This document shows, one piece after another, positions 52,942 through 62,426 of a stretch of 64,000 nucleotides of DNA. Under the pieces are notes generated by a model. That model saw only the letters and a program-made list of their open reading frames with translations. It was not told the origin of the DNA and made no database searches. Numbering within the stretch: position 1 is the stretch's first letter; every line of letters starts with the position of its first letter. This stretch comes from Prochlorococcus sp. AG-402-K14 (lineage in GTDB: Bacteria > Cyanobacteriota > Cyanobacteriia > PCC-6307 > Cyanobiaceae): NCBI GenBank assembly GCA_003216815.1, contig QCIG01000005.1, forward strand, positions 1-64,000, written 5' to 3'. The position numbers and the translations under genes are program-made.

Positions 52942-53271
52942 ATGCAAAGAACCAGATTTAGAAAATTTTTGAATTCAATGTTATTAATTATAAATCCTAT
53001 AATATCGGATTCATGGAGTAAAAGAAGCTTAATACTTCTTTCATTGCTTTCGGGATTTTATTTTACAAATAGCTTAATTTCATTTTTACTTGATAAATCT
53101 GTCAATACAATCGTTTTAGCTGCATCATTACTAATAATCATGGAGGTTACAATTAGATCAACATTATTAATAAAATTCTCTAAATTAAAAATAATTGTAA
53201 ATGCTATTAATAATTTCAGAATAGGTTCAACCTACGCACTAATTCTAGAGGCTTTTAAACTTGGTTCATAA
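52942..53271 (+). CDS. DUF565 / Ycf20-like protein
   Basis: WSKRSLILLSLLSGFYFTNSLISFLLDKSVNT. Confidence 0.75.
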   Translation: MQRTRFRKFLNSMLLIINPIISDSWSKRSLILLSLLSGFYFTNSLISFLLDKSVNTIVLAASLLIIMEVTIRSTLLIKFSKLKIIVNAINNFRIGSTYALILEAFKLGS

Positions 53272-53277
53272 ATGAGC

Positions 53278-53457
53278 TTAATCAGATTCTTCTTCAGATG
53301 TTTCATTCATAGGATAAACAAATCCCTGAGCACGGCCTGTAAGAACTGATTTACCTATAGATAAGGCCTTTTCGGCTGCAATAGCTGCTTTGCCTTTCCA
53401 AATTGCATGCCTTTGATTTCTTTTACCTTTAGAGGTCTTTTTCTTAGGTACAGCCAT
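53278..53457 (-). CDS. rpmF: 50S ribosomal protein L32
   Basis: Manual translation [59 protein letters not shown] (59 aa, below track cutoff). Confidence 0.95.
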   Translation of the reverse strand: MAVPKKKTSKGKRNQRHAIWKGKAAIAAEKALSIGKSVLTGRAQGFVYPMNETSEEESD

Positions 53458-53628
53458 TTTTTCTAGACATTTACAATTTTTTTTATTTTATAACGTCATG
53501 CTCCAATTAAACAAAACCAATTTTAAAAACTAATTTCTTGTCTCTTTTTCTTTATATACTCAAGATGGTACATATTTTTACTATAGTTTAAGTGTAAATT
53601 CTATTTTATTATTTGAATTAATTATCAA

Positions 53629-55356
53629 ATGAGTAAAAGTTATAGTCAATTATTAAAGGATATTGAAGGCGGTGAAATTATTTCTATTCTTCTAATACCA
53701 AAAAGAAGAGAGGTTGTTGTTGAATTTAATAATGGAGAGAAAAAGATTATTCCAATATTTTATAATGATCAAAAAATCCTTAGGCTGTCTGAAGAATATA
53801 ATGTACCTCTTAATGTTAGAGATCATAGTGCTGAACAGCGTTTAGCTAATGTCATCACAGGGCTAGGACTATCTTTAATATTTATTTTATCGCTTTCATT
53901 TTTAATCAGACGATCAACAAAGTTATTAAATAATATGCAGAGTTTTTCTCGTCGGTCTTCAGAGGTTAATCCAGACGATATTAGTAAAATTACATTCGAC
54001 GACGTTGCTGGCCTTAATGCAGAATCGGATGAATTGAGAGAAATTGTTACTTTTTTAAAGAGCCCTCAAGTTCTGATTGATCTTGGTGCCAATGCTCCAA
54101 AAGGTGTTTTGTTAGTTGGTCCCCCCGGTACAGGTAAGACATTATTAGCTCGTGCAATTGCAGGAGAAGCAAATGTTCCTTTCTTTTCTATTTCTGCATC
54201 AGAATTTGTTGAAATGTTTGTAGGTGTTGGTGCTAGTCGAGTTAGAGATTTATTTAAAAGTGCAAAGTCAAAATCACCATGCATTGTCTTTATTGATGAA
54301 ATTGACTCTATTGGTCGTCAAAGAGGAGCTGGGATAGGAGGTGGTAATGATGAAAGAGAACAAACATTAAATCAACTCCTAACAGAAATGGATGGATTTA
54401 CTGTTAATAGTGGTGTAATTGTTATTGCAGCGACAAACAGACCTGATGTACTGGATAAAGCTCTAACAAGACCAGGAAGATTTGATCGTCGTATTGATAT
54501 TTCATTACCGGATAGAAATGCAAGATACAAAATATTATCAGTTCATGCAAGAACCAAACCTCTCTCAGATTCGGTAACTCTTATGGAGTGGGCTAGCAAA
54601 ACACCAGGTTTTTCTGGAGCTGATTTGCAGAACCTACTTAATGAAGCAGCAATCTATGCAGCAAGAAATGATCAATCGAAAATAACTAACCAGGAAATAG
54701 ATAAGGCTCTTGAGAAAGCACGCTTTGGATTACTATCTAAGCCACTTACAGATAGTACCAAAAAAAGACAAATTGCTTATCAGATTATTGGAAAAACATT
54801 AGTAGCATTATTAATTAATTCACAGGATAAATTAGAAAAAATATCATTATTCAAGTCTCTTCGAGATATTTCTGGCATGACTTACTTCACACCTGATGAA
54901 GAAACAATAGACAGTGGTTTAATTTCCAGAAGCTATATCTATAACAAAATTGTGATTTCACTTGGAGCTAGAGCAGCAGAATCAATTGTATTTGGAGCTA
55001 ACGAGGTAACTCAAGGTTCACAAAAAGATCTTGAAGATGTGTATTTTTGGGCTAATCAAATGGTTACTAAATTTGGTTTCTCTGAACTTGGACCAATTGC
55101 ATTTCAATCTGATAGTGATTCTATTTTTCTTGGAAGGGATTTTATGAAAAGAAGAAAAGAATATTCCCAAAGTACAAGTAAGGAAATTGATAAACAAATA
55201 ATTTTAATTGTTAATAAAGGTATAAATCATGCAATAAAACTACTCTCGGATAAAGTTGAACTTATGGATACACTTGTTGATGAGTTAATGGAAAAAGAAA
55301 CACTTGATTCAGAATATATTACAAATAAACTTGGCTCTTACCTCTCATTGAATTAA
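53629..55356 (+). CDS. FtsH-family AAA+ protein lacking the zinc-protease motif (FtsHi-like)
   Basis: [40 protein letters not shown] intact; HExGH position reads [11 protein letters not shown]. Confidence 0.93.
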   Translation: MSKSYSQLLKDIEGGEIISILLIPKRREVVVEFNNGEKKIIPIFYNDQKILRLSEEYNVPLNVRDHSAEQRLANVITGLGLSLIFILSLSFLIRRSTKLLNNMQSFSRRSSEVNPDDISKITFDDVAGLNAESDELREIVTFLKSPQVLIDLGANAPKGVLLVGPPGTGKTLLARAIAGEANVPFFSISASEFVEMFVGVGASRVRDLFKSAKSKSPCIVFIDEIDSIGRQRGAGIGGGNDEREQTLNQLLTEMDGFTVNSGVIVIAATNRPDVLDKALTRPGRFDRRIDISLPDRNARYKILSVHARTKPLSDSVTLMEWASKTPGFSGADLQNLLNEAAIYAARNDQSKITNQEIDKALEKARFGLLSKPLTDSTKKRQIAYQIIGKTLVALLINSQDKLEKISLFKSLRDISGMTYFTPDEETIDSGLISRSYIYNKIVISLGARAAESIVFGANEVTQGSQKDLEDVYFWANQMVTKFGFSELGPIAFQSDSDSIFLGRDFMKRRKEYSQSTSKEIDKQIILIVNKGINHAIKLLSDKVELMDTLVDELMEKETLDSEYITNKLGSYLSLN

Positions 55357-55375
55357 TAGTTTTTTGTTTATTACT

Positions 55376-55972
55376 TCATAATGCTGAGAAATATTCTTTG
55401 CTACCTTTAGGGTCTTCCTTCATGGTTTTATCACCAGGTGTCCAGCCAGCGGGACATACTTCATCTGGATGTGATTCTACGTATTGATATGCTTGCAAAA
55501 TCCTTAGCGTTTCATCAATATTTCTTCCTACAGGGGCTTTGTTTATTGTTGAATGCATAATTACACCTTTAGGGTTAATTATAAATAAACCCCTGTCGGC
55601 TTCTCCATCCTCATTTAGAACATTATAAGATTGGCAAATTTCACGCTTAAGATCAGATACAAGTGGGTAGTTAATATCTCCTATTCCGCCTTCATTTCTA
55701 GGTGTTTGTATCCAAGCTAAATGTGTAAATTTGCTATCAACTGATACACCTAATACTTCCGTGTTCTTGCTGCTGAAATCACTATATCTATCACTGAAAG
55801 CAGTAATTTCAGTTGGGCATACAAAAGTAAAATCTAATGGATAGAAAAACAAAACAACGTATTTGCCTCTGTATTTAGATAGAGAGATGTCTTTAAATTC
55901 TTGATCAACGACTGCAGTAGCAGAAAAGTCAGGTGCTTGCATGCCAACCCTTAGGCATTCATTTGTCGTCAT
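55376..55972 (-). CDS. 2-Cys peroxiredoxin
   Basis: [31 protein letters not shown]. Confidence 0.96.
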   Translation of the reverse strand: MTTNECLRVGMQAPDFSATAVVDQEFKDISLSKYRGKYVVLFFYPLDFTFVCPTEITAFSDRYSDFSSKNTEVLGVSVDSKFTHLAWIQTPRNEGGIGDINYPLVSDLKREICQSYNVLNEDGEADRGLFIINPKGVIMHSTINKAPVGRNIDETLRILQAYQYVESHPDEVCPAGWTPGDKTMKEDPKGSKEYFSAL

Positions 55973-56095
55973 GGAAATTGATGCGTATTTTGATTGGTTT
56001 AGAGGCTAGAGAACTTCCCCTTTTCCTTTTTATAATTTATCATGTAAAGACCTTAGAAACTTTTTCTTTCTACCTAAACGACCATAATTCATAAA

Positions 56096-56509
56096 ATGAT
56101 TGAACAAATCAGTTGGGATGCAACCCTAGTTAAGAAATTTAGTTCTTCAAACCATTATAAGATGTTAAATCAATTGAGAAGCGAAGTTAAAAAGTATCCC
56201 TTAACTAGAAAGAAAAATACAATAACAAAACCAATCAAGGATAATAACATAGGAAGAAAAAATAATCAGGCAACAGCTTTTCCTAAAGAGATTTCTATAT
56301 CAAGAATAGAAAATACTAATAATGAAAAGACAGGTAGTAAATCAACTGTAAGTTTTAATAATTCGAAAAATTTCTCTATTTATAATAATATTAATAATGA
56401 GAATATAGAGGAACAAAAAGATAATAAATTATTAGAAGGAGACTGCTCAAACCTAGACGCTAAACCAACTACATTCAAAGAACGACTAACTAAAATAGAT
56501 ATGAATTAA
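56096..56509 (+). CDS. hypothetical protein, Asn/Lys-rich
   Basis: ORF 137 aa; N-terminal half looks conserved-like (QISWDATLVKKFSSSNHYKMLNQLRSEV). Confidence 0.55.
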   Translation: MIEQISWDATLVKKFSSSNHYKMLNQLRSEVKKYPLTRKKNTITKPIKDNNIGRKNNQATAFPKEISISRIENTNNEKTGSKSTVSFNNSKNFSIYNNINNENIEEQKDNKLLEGDCSNLDAKPTTFKERLTKIDMN

Positions 56510-56636
56510 ATCTTATGTTTATAACTATTTTAAAAACTCATCCATATAAAATTTTTAAACAATATTAAAGCATAAACATCAAAAATATTAAATTAATATC
56601 ACATATAATCCTTTTAATAGACCAATAGAAAAGAAA

Positions 56637-56710
56637 TGTCAGTGGAGAGACTTGAACTCTCGACCTCAGCGTTATGAATGCTGTGCTCTAACCAGCTGAG
56701 CTACACTGAC
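56637..56710 (-). tRNA. tRNA-Met (anticodon CAT)
   Basis: Cloverleaf read manually: GTCAGTG/CACTGAC acceptor, GCTC/GAGC D-arm, loop TTCATAA, GAGAG-TTCAAGT-CTCTC T-arm; 74 nt. Confidence 0.93.
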
Positions 56711-57195
56711 ACCTGGATACCTATTATTTAAAACAGATTAATGCGTTCCATTCACGTATTAGTCAATGAAATGGTCACGTCTAAATCTATTGGGAATAAG
56801 GTATTCAACTAATATAATAATTCAGGATGGTCATGTAAGGGAGAAATCCTTTGATATGAAATTGATGTATGGTTTACGAAGCAAGCCTATTCAATGACCA
56901 AGGGGCTTTTATAGCCAAAAACAGAAGAGTAACAGATTCTAAAATAGTTCTTCTGAGATTATTCCCACTATTTGAATTTAATTTCCATCATATGTAGAGG
57001 AATTACATGTGAAAACAAATTTCGTTACCTTACTAAAAACACCATTAACTCTTAACTAGGCTTTCCAATTTTGAGCTAAATCATCATGGTATGCGTTATG
57101 AACCACCCATGTTAAGCAAAGAGAAAAAAAACATTAAATATTTTTAATTCTTTTAATAGCATAGTAAATATTAAAAAGTAATAATTCAAATAAAG

Positions 57196-57366
57196 ATGAG
57201 TGGAGACTATTTGCAGGCATACCAATCATGTCTTACAGATTCAGAAAAAATAAAATCAACCAAAATTTCTAAGGTTTCATATCTATTAAAATTGAATGCT
57301 CAGCGAAATTCAATATCTGATTTAGACAAAAAACATAAGGCCTGGGCAAAAAAGGAATTCATATAA
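57196..57366 (+). CDS. 56-aa hypothetical ORF (candidate, possibly frameshifted)
   Basis: Manual translation MSGDYLQAYQSCLTDSEKIKSTKISKVSYLLKLNAQRNSISDLDKKHKAWAKKEFI. Confidence 0.35.
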   Translation: MSGDYLQAYQSCLTDSEKIKSTKISKVSYLLKLNAQRNSISDLDKKHKAWAKKEFI

Positions 57367-57503
57367 ATACAAATGCTCTAGATAACCTAAATAACATTAA
57401 AAATATTTCGTCATTAGTATATTTAACATCAAGCTATTCAGAAAAAAATTCTAATTAACTATTAATGTTGCCATTATTATAAGATATTGCTATTAATATA
57501 AAT

Positions 57504-57576
57504 GAGGGTGATCGGAACATATTGAAGCTTCCCCAACAGCAAGCTTCGTCATCCTCAACAATTTAGTTTTTTTTTT
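57504..57576 (+). ncRNA. candidate small RNA or terminator structure
   Basis: nested stems GAGGGTGA/TCATCCTC and GAAGCTT/AAGCTTC followed by T10 after a short spacer. Confidence 0.45.
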
Positions 57577-57721
57577 CAATCTACTCAATTACTCTTAATA
57601 CATTTTATCTGTTCTGAACATCTTTATTTAAAAGTAGTTATCATCATGATGATTATTTATCTTTATAAATCAAAATTAATAAAATATTTAAATCTTCTGA
57701 TACTAAACTTTTTCTTTGATT

Positions 57722-57916
57722 TTATATCAAATCACCTACAGGATTGTTCCAACCAGGCATTGATTGTTATAGATTATCTAGATTAGCCCATTGATTAAAT
57801 ATATCGTCACACGTATCTATTATTGATATTTCAAATAATAAGAATTCAAACTTAGATTTTGCAAAGATCCAGTATATTTCTACGTTACTATTAATTAGCT
57901 GTACATCTGAATTCTC
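57722..57916 (-). pseudogene. possible decayed ORF with in-frame stop and no start
   Basis: ENSDVQLINSNVEIYWIFAKSKFEFLLFEISIIDTCDDIFNQWANLDNL*QSMPGWNNPVGDLI*. Confidence 0.3.
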
Positions 57917-58193
57917 TTATCAGTAAATATAATCATTTCAGTGTTTTAATCCAACCTCTAAAGACAATAGTCTAAACCTTTATGAATTAGCAATACCATT
58001 CGCTGTTAATTGAAGCCATTCAGATAAAATAAGATTGTTGTTTGTAATAAAAAATTATTTGAGATAATCAAGAGTGTATTTATAAAAAATATTATTTATT
58101 TTTTCAAGAAATTTTTATATGTCAAGACTTTTATGCAAAAGGGGTTTATTGAAAGATATAGAGATTTGACTAGAAAAATAAGCTATTGTCAGG

Positions 58194-58334
58194 TTAGGTT
58201 TCATCGTCATCATTACCTAACCTTATTTCAACTCCAACAAAAGTTGCAAATAAAACGATAAATAAACCAATTATTGTTTTCCATACGCCAATATGACCTA
58301 CTGGCTCCGGTGATGGGATGAAATCTGGAATCAT
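58194..58334 (-). CDS. 46-aa single-TM micro-protein
   Basis: Manual translation MIPDFIPSPEPVGHIGVWKTIIGLFIVLFATFVGVEIRLGNDDDET. Confidence 0.55.
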   Translation of the reverse strand: MIPDFIPSPEPVGHIGVWKTIIGLFIVLFATFVGVEIRLGNDDDET

Positions 58335-58349
58335 TTGCTAATAATACAT

Positions 58350-58595
58350 CTATTTTTCGTCTTCCCAGTCTTCTTCTGCTTTATTTAGTATATCTTCGAC
58401 AGTATTGTCAAAAGTTTCAGCTACAGATCTAAGCATTTTTGAAATAGTTTCATCTGGACATGCAAGATCATTTTGGATACTTTCAGCACAATCTTTTATT
58501 TCCTCCCATGCATCAACCAGGACTTGAGAATCTACAGGTTTCCATTCTTCTGACATAGATAAACTCCTTGTTAGAAATAGGTTATGGAATATCAA
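58350..58595 (-). CDS. acidic hypothetical protein; start likely internal Met at 58556 (MSEEWKPVDSQ...)
   Basis: ORF 81 aa; internal Met at residue 14. Confidence 0.55.
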   Translation of the reverse strand: MIFHNLFLTRSLSMSEEWKPVDSQVLVDAWEEIKDCAESIQNDLACPDETISKMLRSVAETFDNTVEDILNKAEEDWEDEK

Positions 58596-58697
58596 GTGAA
58601 ATAGCAGATATTAGCTTTTTTCTTATATAACACTGTCATGGTTTCTTCATTTAATAGAAAGCTGTTAACAAAAATGCTAATTAAAAAAAAAGAAAAC

Positions 58698-58847
58698 TCA
58701 TTTGATGAAAATCAAGAGTTTCAAGCAAAAGCCAAGCTTCCCTTTATAAGAGCGAGCAGCTACAAAAGGTCGTAACCAAAATTTAGGCATCCCTATCGAG
58801 AGAAGATAGTCGCAAGGTGAAACAGCTTTCAGAAATTGAAAAATCAT
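58698..58847 (-). CDS. 49-aa micro-protein (candidate)
   Basis: Manual translation MIFQFLKAVSPCDYLLSIGMPKFWLRPFVAARSYKGKLGFCLKLLIFIK. Confidence 0.4.
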   Translation of the reverse strand: MIFQFLKAVSPCDYLLSIGMPKFWLRPFVAARSYKGKLGFCLKLLIFIK

Positions 58848-58938
58848 TTATTTGTGTATCAAGAAGTTTCAAACCTTGAATTTTTATTTACGTCTGTTGA
58901 AAAACACCTATAAATAAAAAAAGAGACTAGTTTTTATC

Positions 58939-58998
58939 ATGCTTTTACCAAAGCCAGTACGGCCAGTAGATTCTGAAAAAAAAGGTAAAGATGATTAA
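58939..58998 (+). CDS. 19-aa micro-ORF followed by strong terminator (candidate peptide or sRNA)
   Basis: MLLPKPVRPVDSEKKGKDD. Confidence 0.3.
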   Translation: MLLPKPVRPVDSEKKGKDD

Positions 58999-59052
58999 TT
59001 TTTATTTTTTACAATTTAATTAATTTTAAATTATAAATTCATTTATAACCAT

Positions 59053-59087
59053 AAAAATATAGATCAGATCCTGATCTATATTTTTTT
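59053..59087 (+). terminator. Rho-independent terminator
   Basis: perfect 15-bp hairpin AAAAATATAGATCAG-ATC-CTGATCTATATTTTT followed by further Ts. Confidence 0.7.
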
Positions 59088-59291
59088 AATGCTTAAATCA
59101 AATATATATATCATCTAAGTATAAAGGAATTATCTAGAATATTATTTAAATAAAGAAAGCGATTGTTTAATTAAATTTAATCTATTGACATCCATCAAAT
59201 CTTTGGCATTTTATCTCTGTTACCTACAAATGAATTTCAACATTACATGCCTTGCATGTTTCCATTATAAATACAACTTTTTTGATTTTCT

Positions 59292-59450
59292 ATGAAAACC
59301 GCATCTAAAGAACTAAAAAAACTTAGATCTATGGCAGAGAATTCATTAAATAAAACTGCTGAACTACAGCAACTATTAGCCCAAATAGAAGCTACTCTCT
59401 CAAGGGCAGAAACCCACAAATTAATTCAAAAAACAAAAAGTAATTCATAA
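59292..59450 (+). CDS. 52-aa helical/coiled-coil micro-protein
   Basis: Manual translation MKTASKELKKLRSMAENSLNKTAELQQLLAQIEATLSRAETHKLIQKTKSNS. Confidence 0.5.
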   Translation: MKTASKELKKLRSMAENSLNKTAELQQLLAQIEATLSRAETHKLIQKTKSNS

Positions 59451-59949
59451 TTATTTTATCTTATTTCATACGTGTATTTAATAATAAATCATTAGAATTT
59501 ATTATTTATCATATAAATATAAACAGACAGTAATTATAATTATTTATTTTATTCTATGCTACTGATAAACTTATTTTAACGTGAATTTATAAATATTAGC
59601 GATAATTTTGCGTGAATAAATTGACTATTTAGTACAACATGCGATAACTTTACTAATAGTATATAATTAAACAAATAAATAACACAATTTAAAAAAAAAC
59701 TAAAGTAATTTATAATAAATATATTCAATACTATGAATATTATTTTATAATATGATAACTTTTAATTTATTATTAAACTTTAAACACTAGTACAAATTAT
59801 TTTGCCGGAATGAAATTACAGAAAATAATGTCTAAATTGTTAATTATGATATATTGGAAAATTATGAATAATTAATATATCAATTAATACTATATGAGTG
59901 AAATTATACATTTAAATTTTTTTGTATAATAGATTAAGTAAATATATTG

Positions 59950-60141
59950 TCAATGTTTAATAATATAGTGAATAACAAGAGAAAGTAATATCCCTGTCCA
60001 TAGTCCTTTTAGCCATGACAGAATAAGCATTTGATAGTTGCTCAGGCGGAAGTGGTTTTGAATCGCTATAGCGGCTCGTTTATCCAGACCAACTAATGAA
60101 AAACTATTTTTTGTCTGAACCTGAAATAACTTTCTTTGCAT
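59950..60141 (-). CDS. hypothetical single-TM protein
   Basis: ORF 63 aa. Confidence 0.45.
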   Translation of the reverse strand: MQRKLFQVQTKNSFSLVGLDKRAAIAIQNHFRLSNYQMLILSWLKGLWTGILLSLVIHYIIKH

Positions 60142-60425
60142 AGATATGATAGAAAAAACATAAGTAGATCTTATCTAAAAATTCAAAATTTTAAGATTAG
60201 ATAATTAATAATACTATAGACGAATAAAAAAATATTTTATTAACATACAAAATTAAATTTATTTATATCTATAAGTACAATATTGACATTGCCACTTGTA
60301 TTTTTTGAAAATAATGCTAATTTTTGTGTGTTGTTTTTATTTTAATAAAAATGCTACCTAAAATTCTCTAAACCTAAATTGAATTTAGATCAAAATCATA
60401 GCATTTAATAAATCAAAACATAAAA

Positions 60426-60548
60426 ATGAATTGTAATTGCCCACATTGCGTAGAAATCATGAAGCAGCTTGATAGAGCAGAAAGACTGCAAGCCGAATTA
60501 TTTAAGGAAAAGACATCAAAATTACTTACTAAGCATTTATATTATTGA
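60426..60548 (+). CDS. 40-aa CxCPxC micro-protein (candidate)
   Basis: Manual translation MNCNCPHCVEIMKQLDRAERLQAELFKEKTSKLLTKHLYY. Confidence 0.45.
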   Translation: MNCNCPHCVEIMKQLDRAERLQAELFKEKTSKLLTKHLYY

Positions 60549-60757
60549 TTGTATGGAATAACAGGTATCGAAATTATTCGGTTTTTTTCTTCAATATCAG
60601 ATTTAGATTGATTAGTCTGTTCTAGATATATATTTAGAGTTTTAGTTTGATTTTTCTTTGCTTCAATATTGACAAAAAAGAAGTATATTGCAATTAGAAT
60701 TAGATAAGGGATTAAATTTTTTATATTGATTAATAATGATTTCATATTTTTGATCAC
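60542..60757 (-). CDS. hypothetical single-TM protein
   Basis: ORF 71 aa. Confidence 0.45.
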   Translation of the reverse strand: MIKNMKSLLINIKNLIPYLILIAIYFFFVNIEAKKNQTKTLNIYLEQTNQSKSDIEEKNRIISIPVIPYNQ

Positions 60758-61077
60758 ACTTTATGGAGTTATATATTACCAATTATAGTTGGTAAAAAAA
60801 AGACAAGCAAATATTTTAATTCTTTTTTATTTATTGAATGATATGTATAACCGTTTCTTGATATTATATATTATTAGAAGAAAAAACATATTAATAATGA
60901 GCAATTAAGCTAATATAGAATCAAAATTCTAGATATTAACAAATAAATTATAATAGGAAATGTGTTATCGGCGAATAAATTCATCTTTAATCTGTTAGGA
61001 CAGTTTATATTTCACATGATAAAAAACCACGTTTTACATTAAATATAGTTAGGTTTAATCTTCAGATTTATTTAAAT

Positions 61078-61284
61078 GTGTCAATCTTAGCAACGGCTTT
61101 ATTTTTTCCTGATTACGGAAGTTCTGGAGTTCCATGGGATTTATACTTACTACACTTTTATTTTTTTGTCGTCTTTATACCATTTATTATTATTTTTAAT
61201 GCGGCAAGGAACTCTGAAAAAGAAAACCCTAATAGAACTAAGGACATAAAAACACGCTTTCCAGATCTACATCCACGTGCCTAA
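61078..61284 (+). CDS. hypothetical membrane protein
   Basis: ORF 68 aa from GTG. Confidence 0.5.
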   Translation: MSILATALFFPDYGSSGVPWDLYLLHFYFFVVFIPFIIIFNAARNSEKENPNRTKDIKTRFPDLHPRA

Positions 61285-61296
61285 TGAGCTGTATAA

Positions 61297-61521
61297 TTAA
61301 TTTATTTTGTTTATGTATAAAACATCATAAAATTTTTCATCACTATCAATTGCATCAATCCACTCCTTAAATTCATTTCGAAGACAATTTTTATCTTGCC
61401 CTTCTAGCTTAGAAAGTCTTTTGAGAGTTTCATTGATGGTCACTTCTACGCATCCAAGTAATCTTGTTTTGGACATATCTTTCTGAATTGGTTTTTGGAT
61501 ATTAATAGATTTTCTAATCAT
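61297..61521 (-). CDS. small protein, divergent paralog of 61720 ORF
   Basis: VEVTINETLKRLSKLEGQDKNCLRNEFKEWI. Confidence 0.6.
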   Translation of the reverse strand: MIRKSINIQKPIQKDMSKTRLLGCVEVTINETLKRLSKLEGQDKNCLRNEFKEWIDAIDSDEKFYDVLYINKIN

Positions 61522-61719
61522 TGTTAATTGGTAAAGGCCGTAACAAATTAAGATTTAATATTTTCCATAAGTTTGCCATATAAAAAATACTGAAAATAAT
61601 TTATTGTTTTCATTAGATTTATTTATAAAAAGACTTAATTGTAAACATAAATTCTGTAATAAATGAAACTGTTATTTCAGCAATTTTGAATTATATTATA
61701 AGGAAATTTTATAGCCTTT

Positions 61720-61905
61720 ATGTCATCTCCTCAATCAGGAGCAATACAATCAGTAGAAATAATGATTAACAGCTCACTTTCTCGACTTGAAGATTTGAAC
61801 GGTAGGAATAGAGAATCTCTTTATGATGAATACAAAGAATGGTTAGAGCTAGATGAAAATAGTGTTATAAATAATGGTGTTTTATACTGTAATTATCTTG
61901 GATAA
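61720..61905 (+). CDS. small protein, paralog of 61297 ORF
   Basis: VEIMINSSLSRLEDLNGRNRESLYDEYKEWL. Confidence 0.6.
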   Translation: MSSPQSGAIQSVEIMINSSLSRLEDLNGRNRESLYDEYKEWLELDENSVINNGVLYCNYLG

Positions 61906-61925
61906 AAATTTATTAGTAAACAAAA

Positions 61926-62426
61926 CTACTTATTTAATAATTCTAATTGTAGACAAGCTGAGTAGCAAACTATCCCACAGGCAACTGACAAGTTTAAACT
62001 TCTAACCCCACCAGCTTTAGATTCGCATTCACCCCCTGGCATTGGGATTCCAGCGATTATTTCACATTTATTCATTATTCTTTCTGGCAATCCAGTATCC
62101 TCTCTTCCAAATAATAGTATGTCAGATTTTTTATAAAGAATATTTGAGATTGAATTATTACTTTTTTTAGTTAATGCTATAAATCTCGATGTATTAAACT
62201 GATTCTTATATTCCTCAAATGATTCATATAAATGTACATCTACATTTGCCCAGTAATCTAAACCTGCTCTTTTTAAATATTTATCTTCAAAGCTAAAGCC
62301 AGTTGGCTTAATAATATCTAACGACATATCAAAAGCTAAGCAAGATCTCCCAATTGTTCCAGTATTCTGTGGAATTCTTGGTTCAAATAATGCGACACGA
62401 GGTCTAGAATTATTTAATAAATTCAT
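61926..62426 (-). CDS. trmL: tRNA (cytidine/uridine(34)-2'-O)-methyltransferase TrmL (SPOUT)
   Basis: VALFEPRIPQNTGTIGRSCLAF; LLFGREDTGLPE; RSLNLSVACGIVCY. Confidence 0.93.
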   Translation of the reverse strand: MNLLNNSRPRVALFEPRIPQNTGTIGRSCLAFDMSLDIIKPTGFSFEDKYLKRAGLDYWANVDVHLYESFEEYKNQFNTSRFIALTKKSNNSISNILYKKSDILLFGREDTGLPERIMNKCEIIAGIPMPGGECESKAGGVRSLNLSVACGIVCYSACLQLELLNK

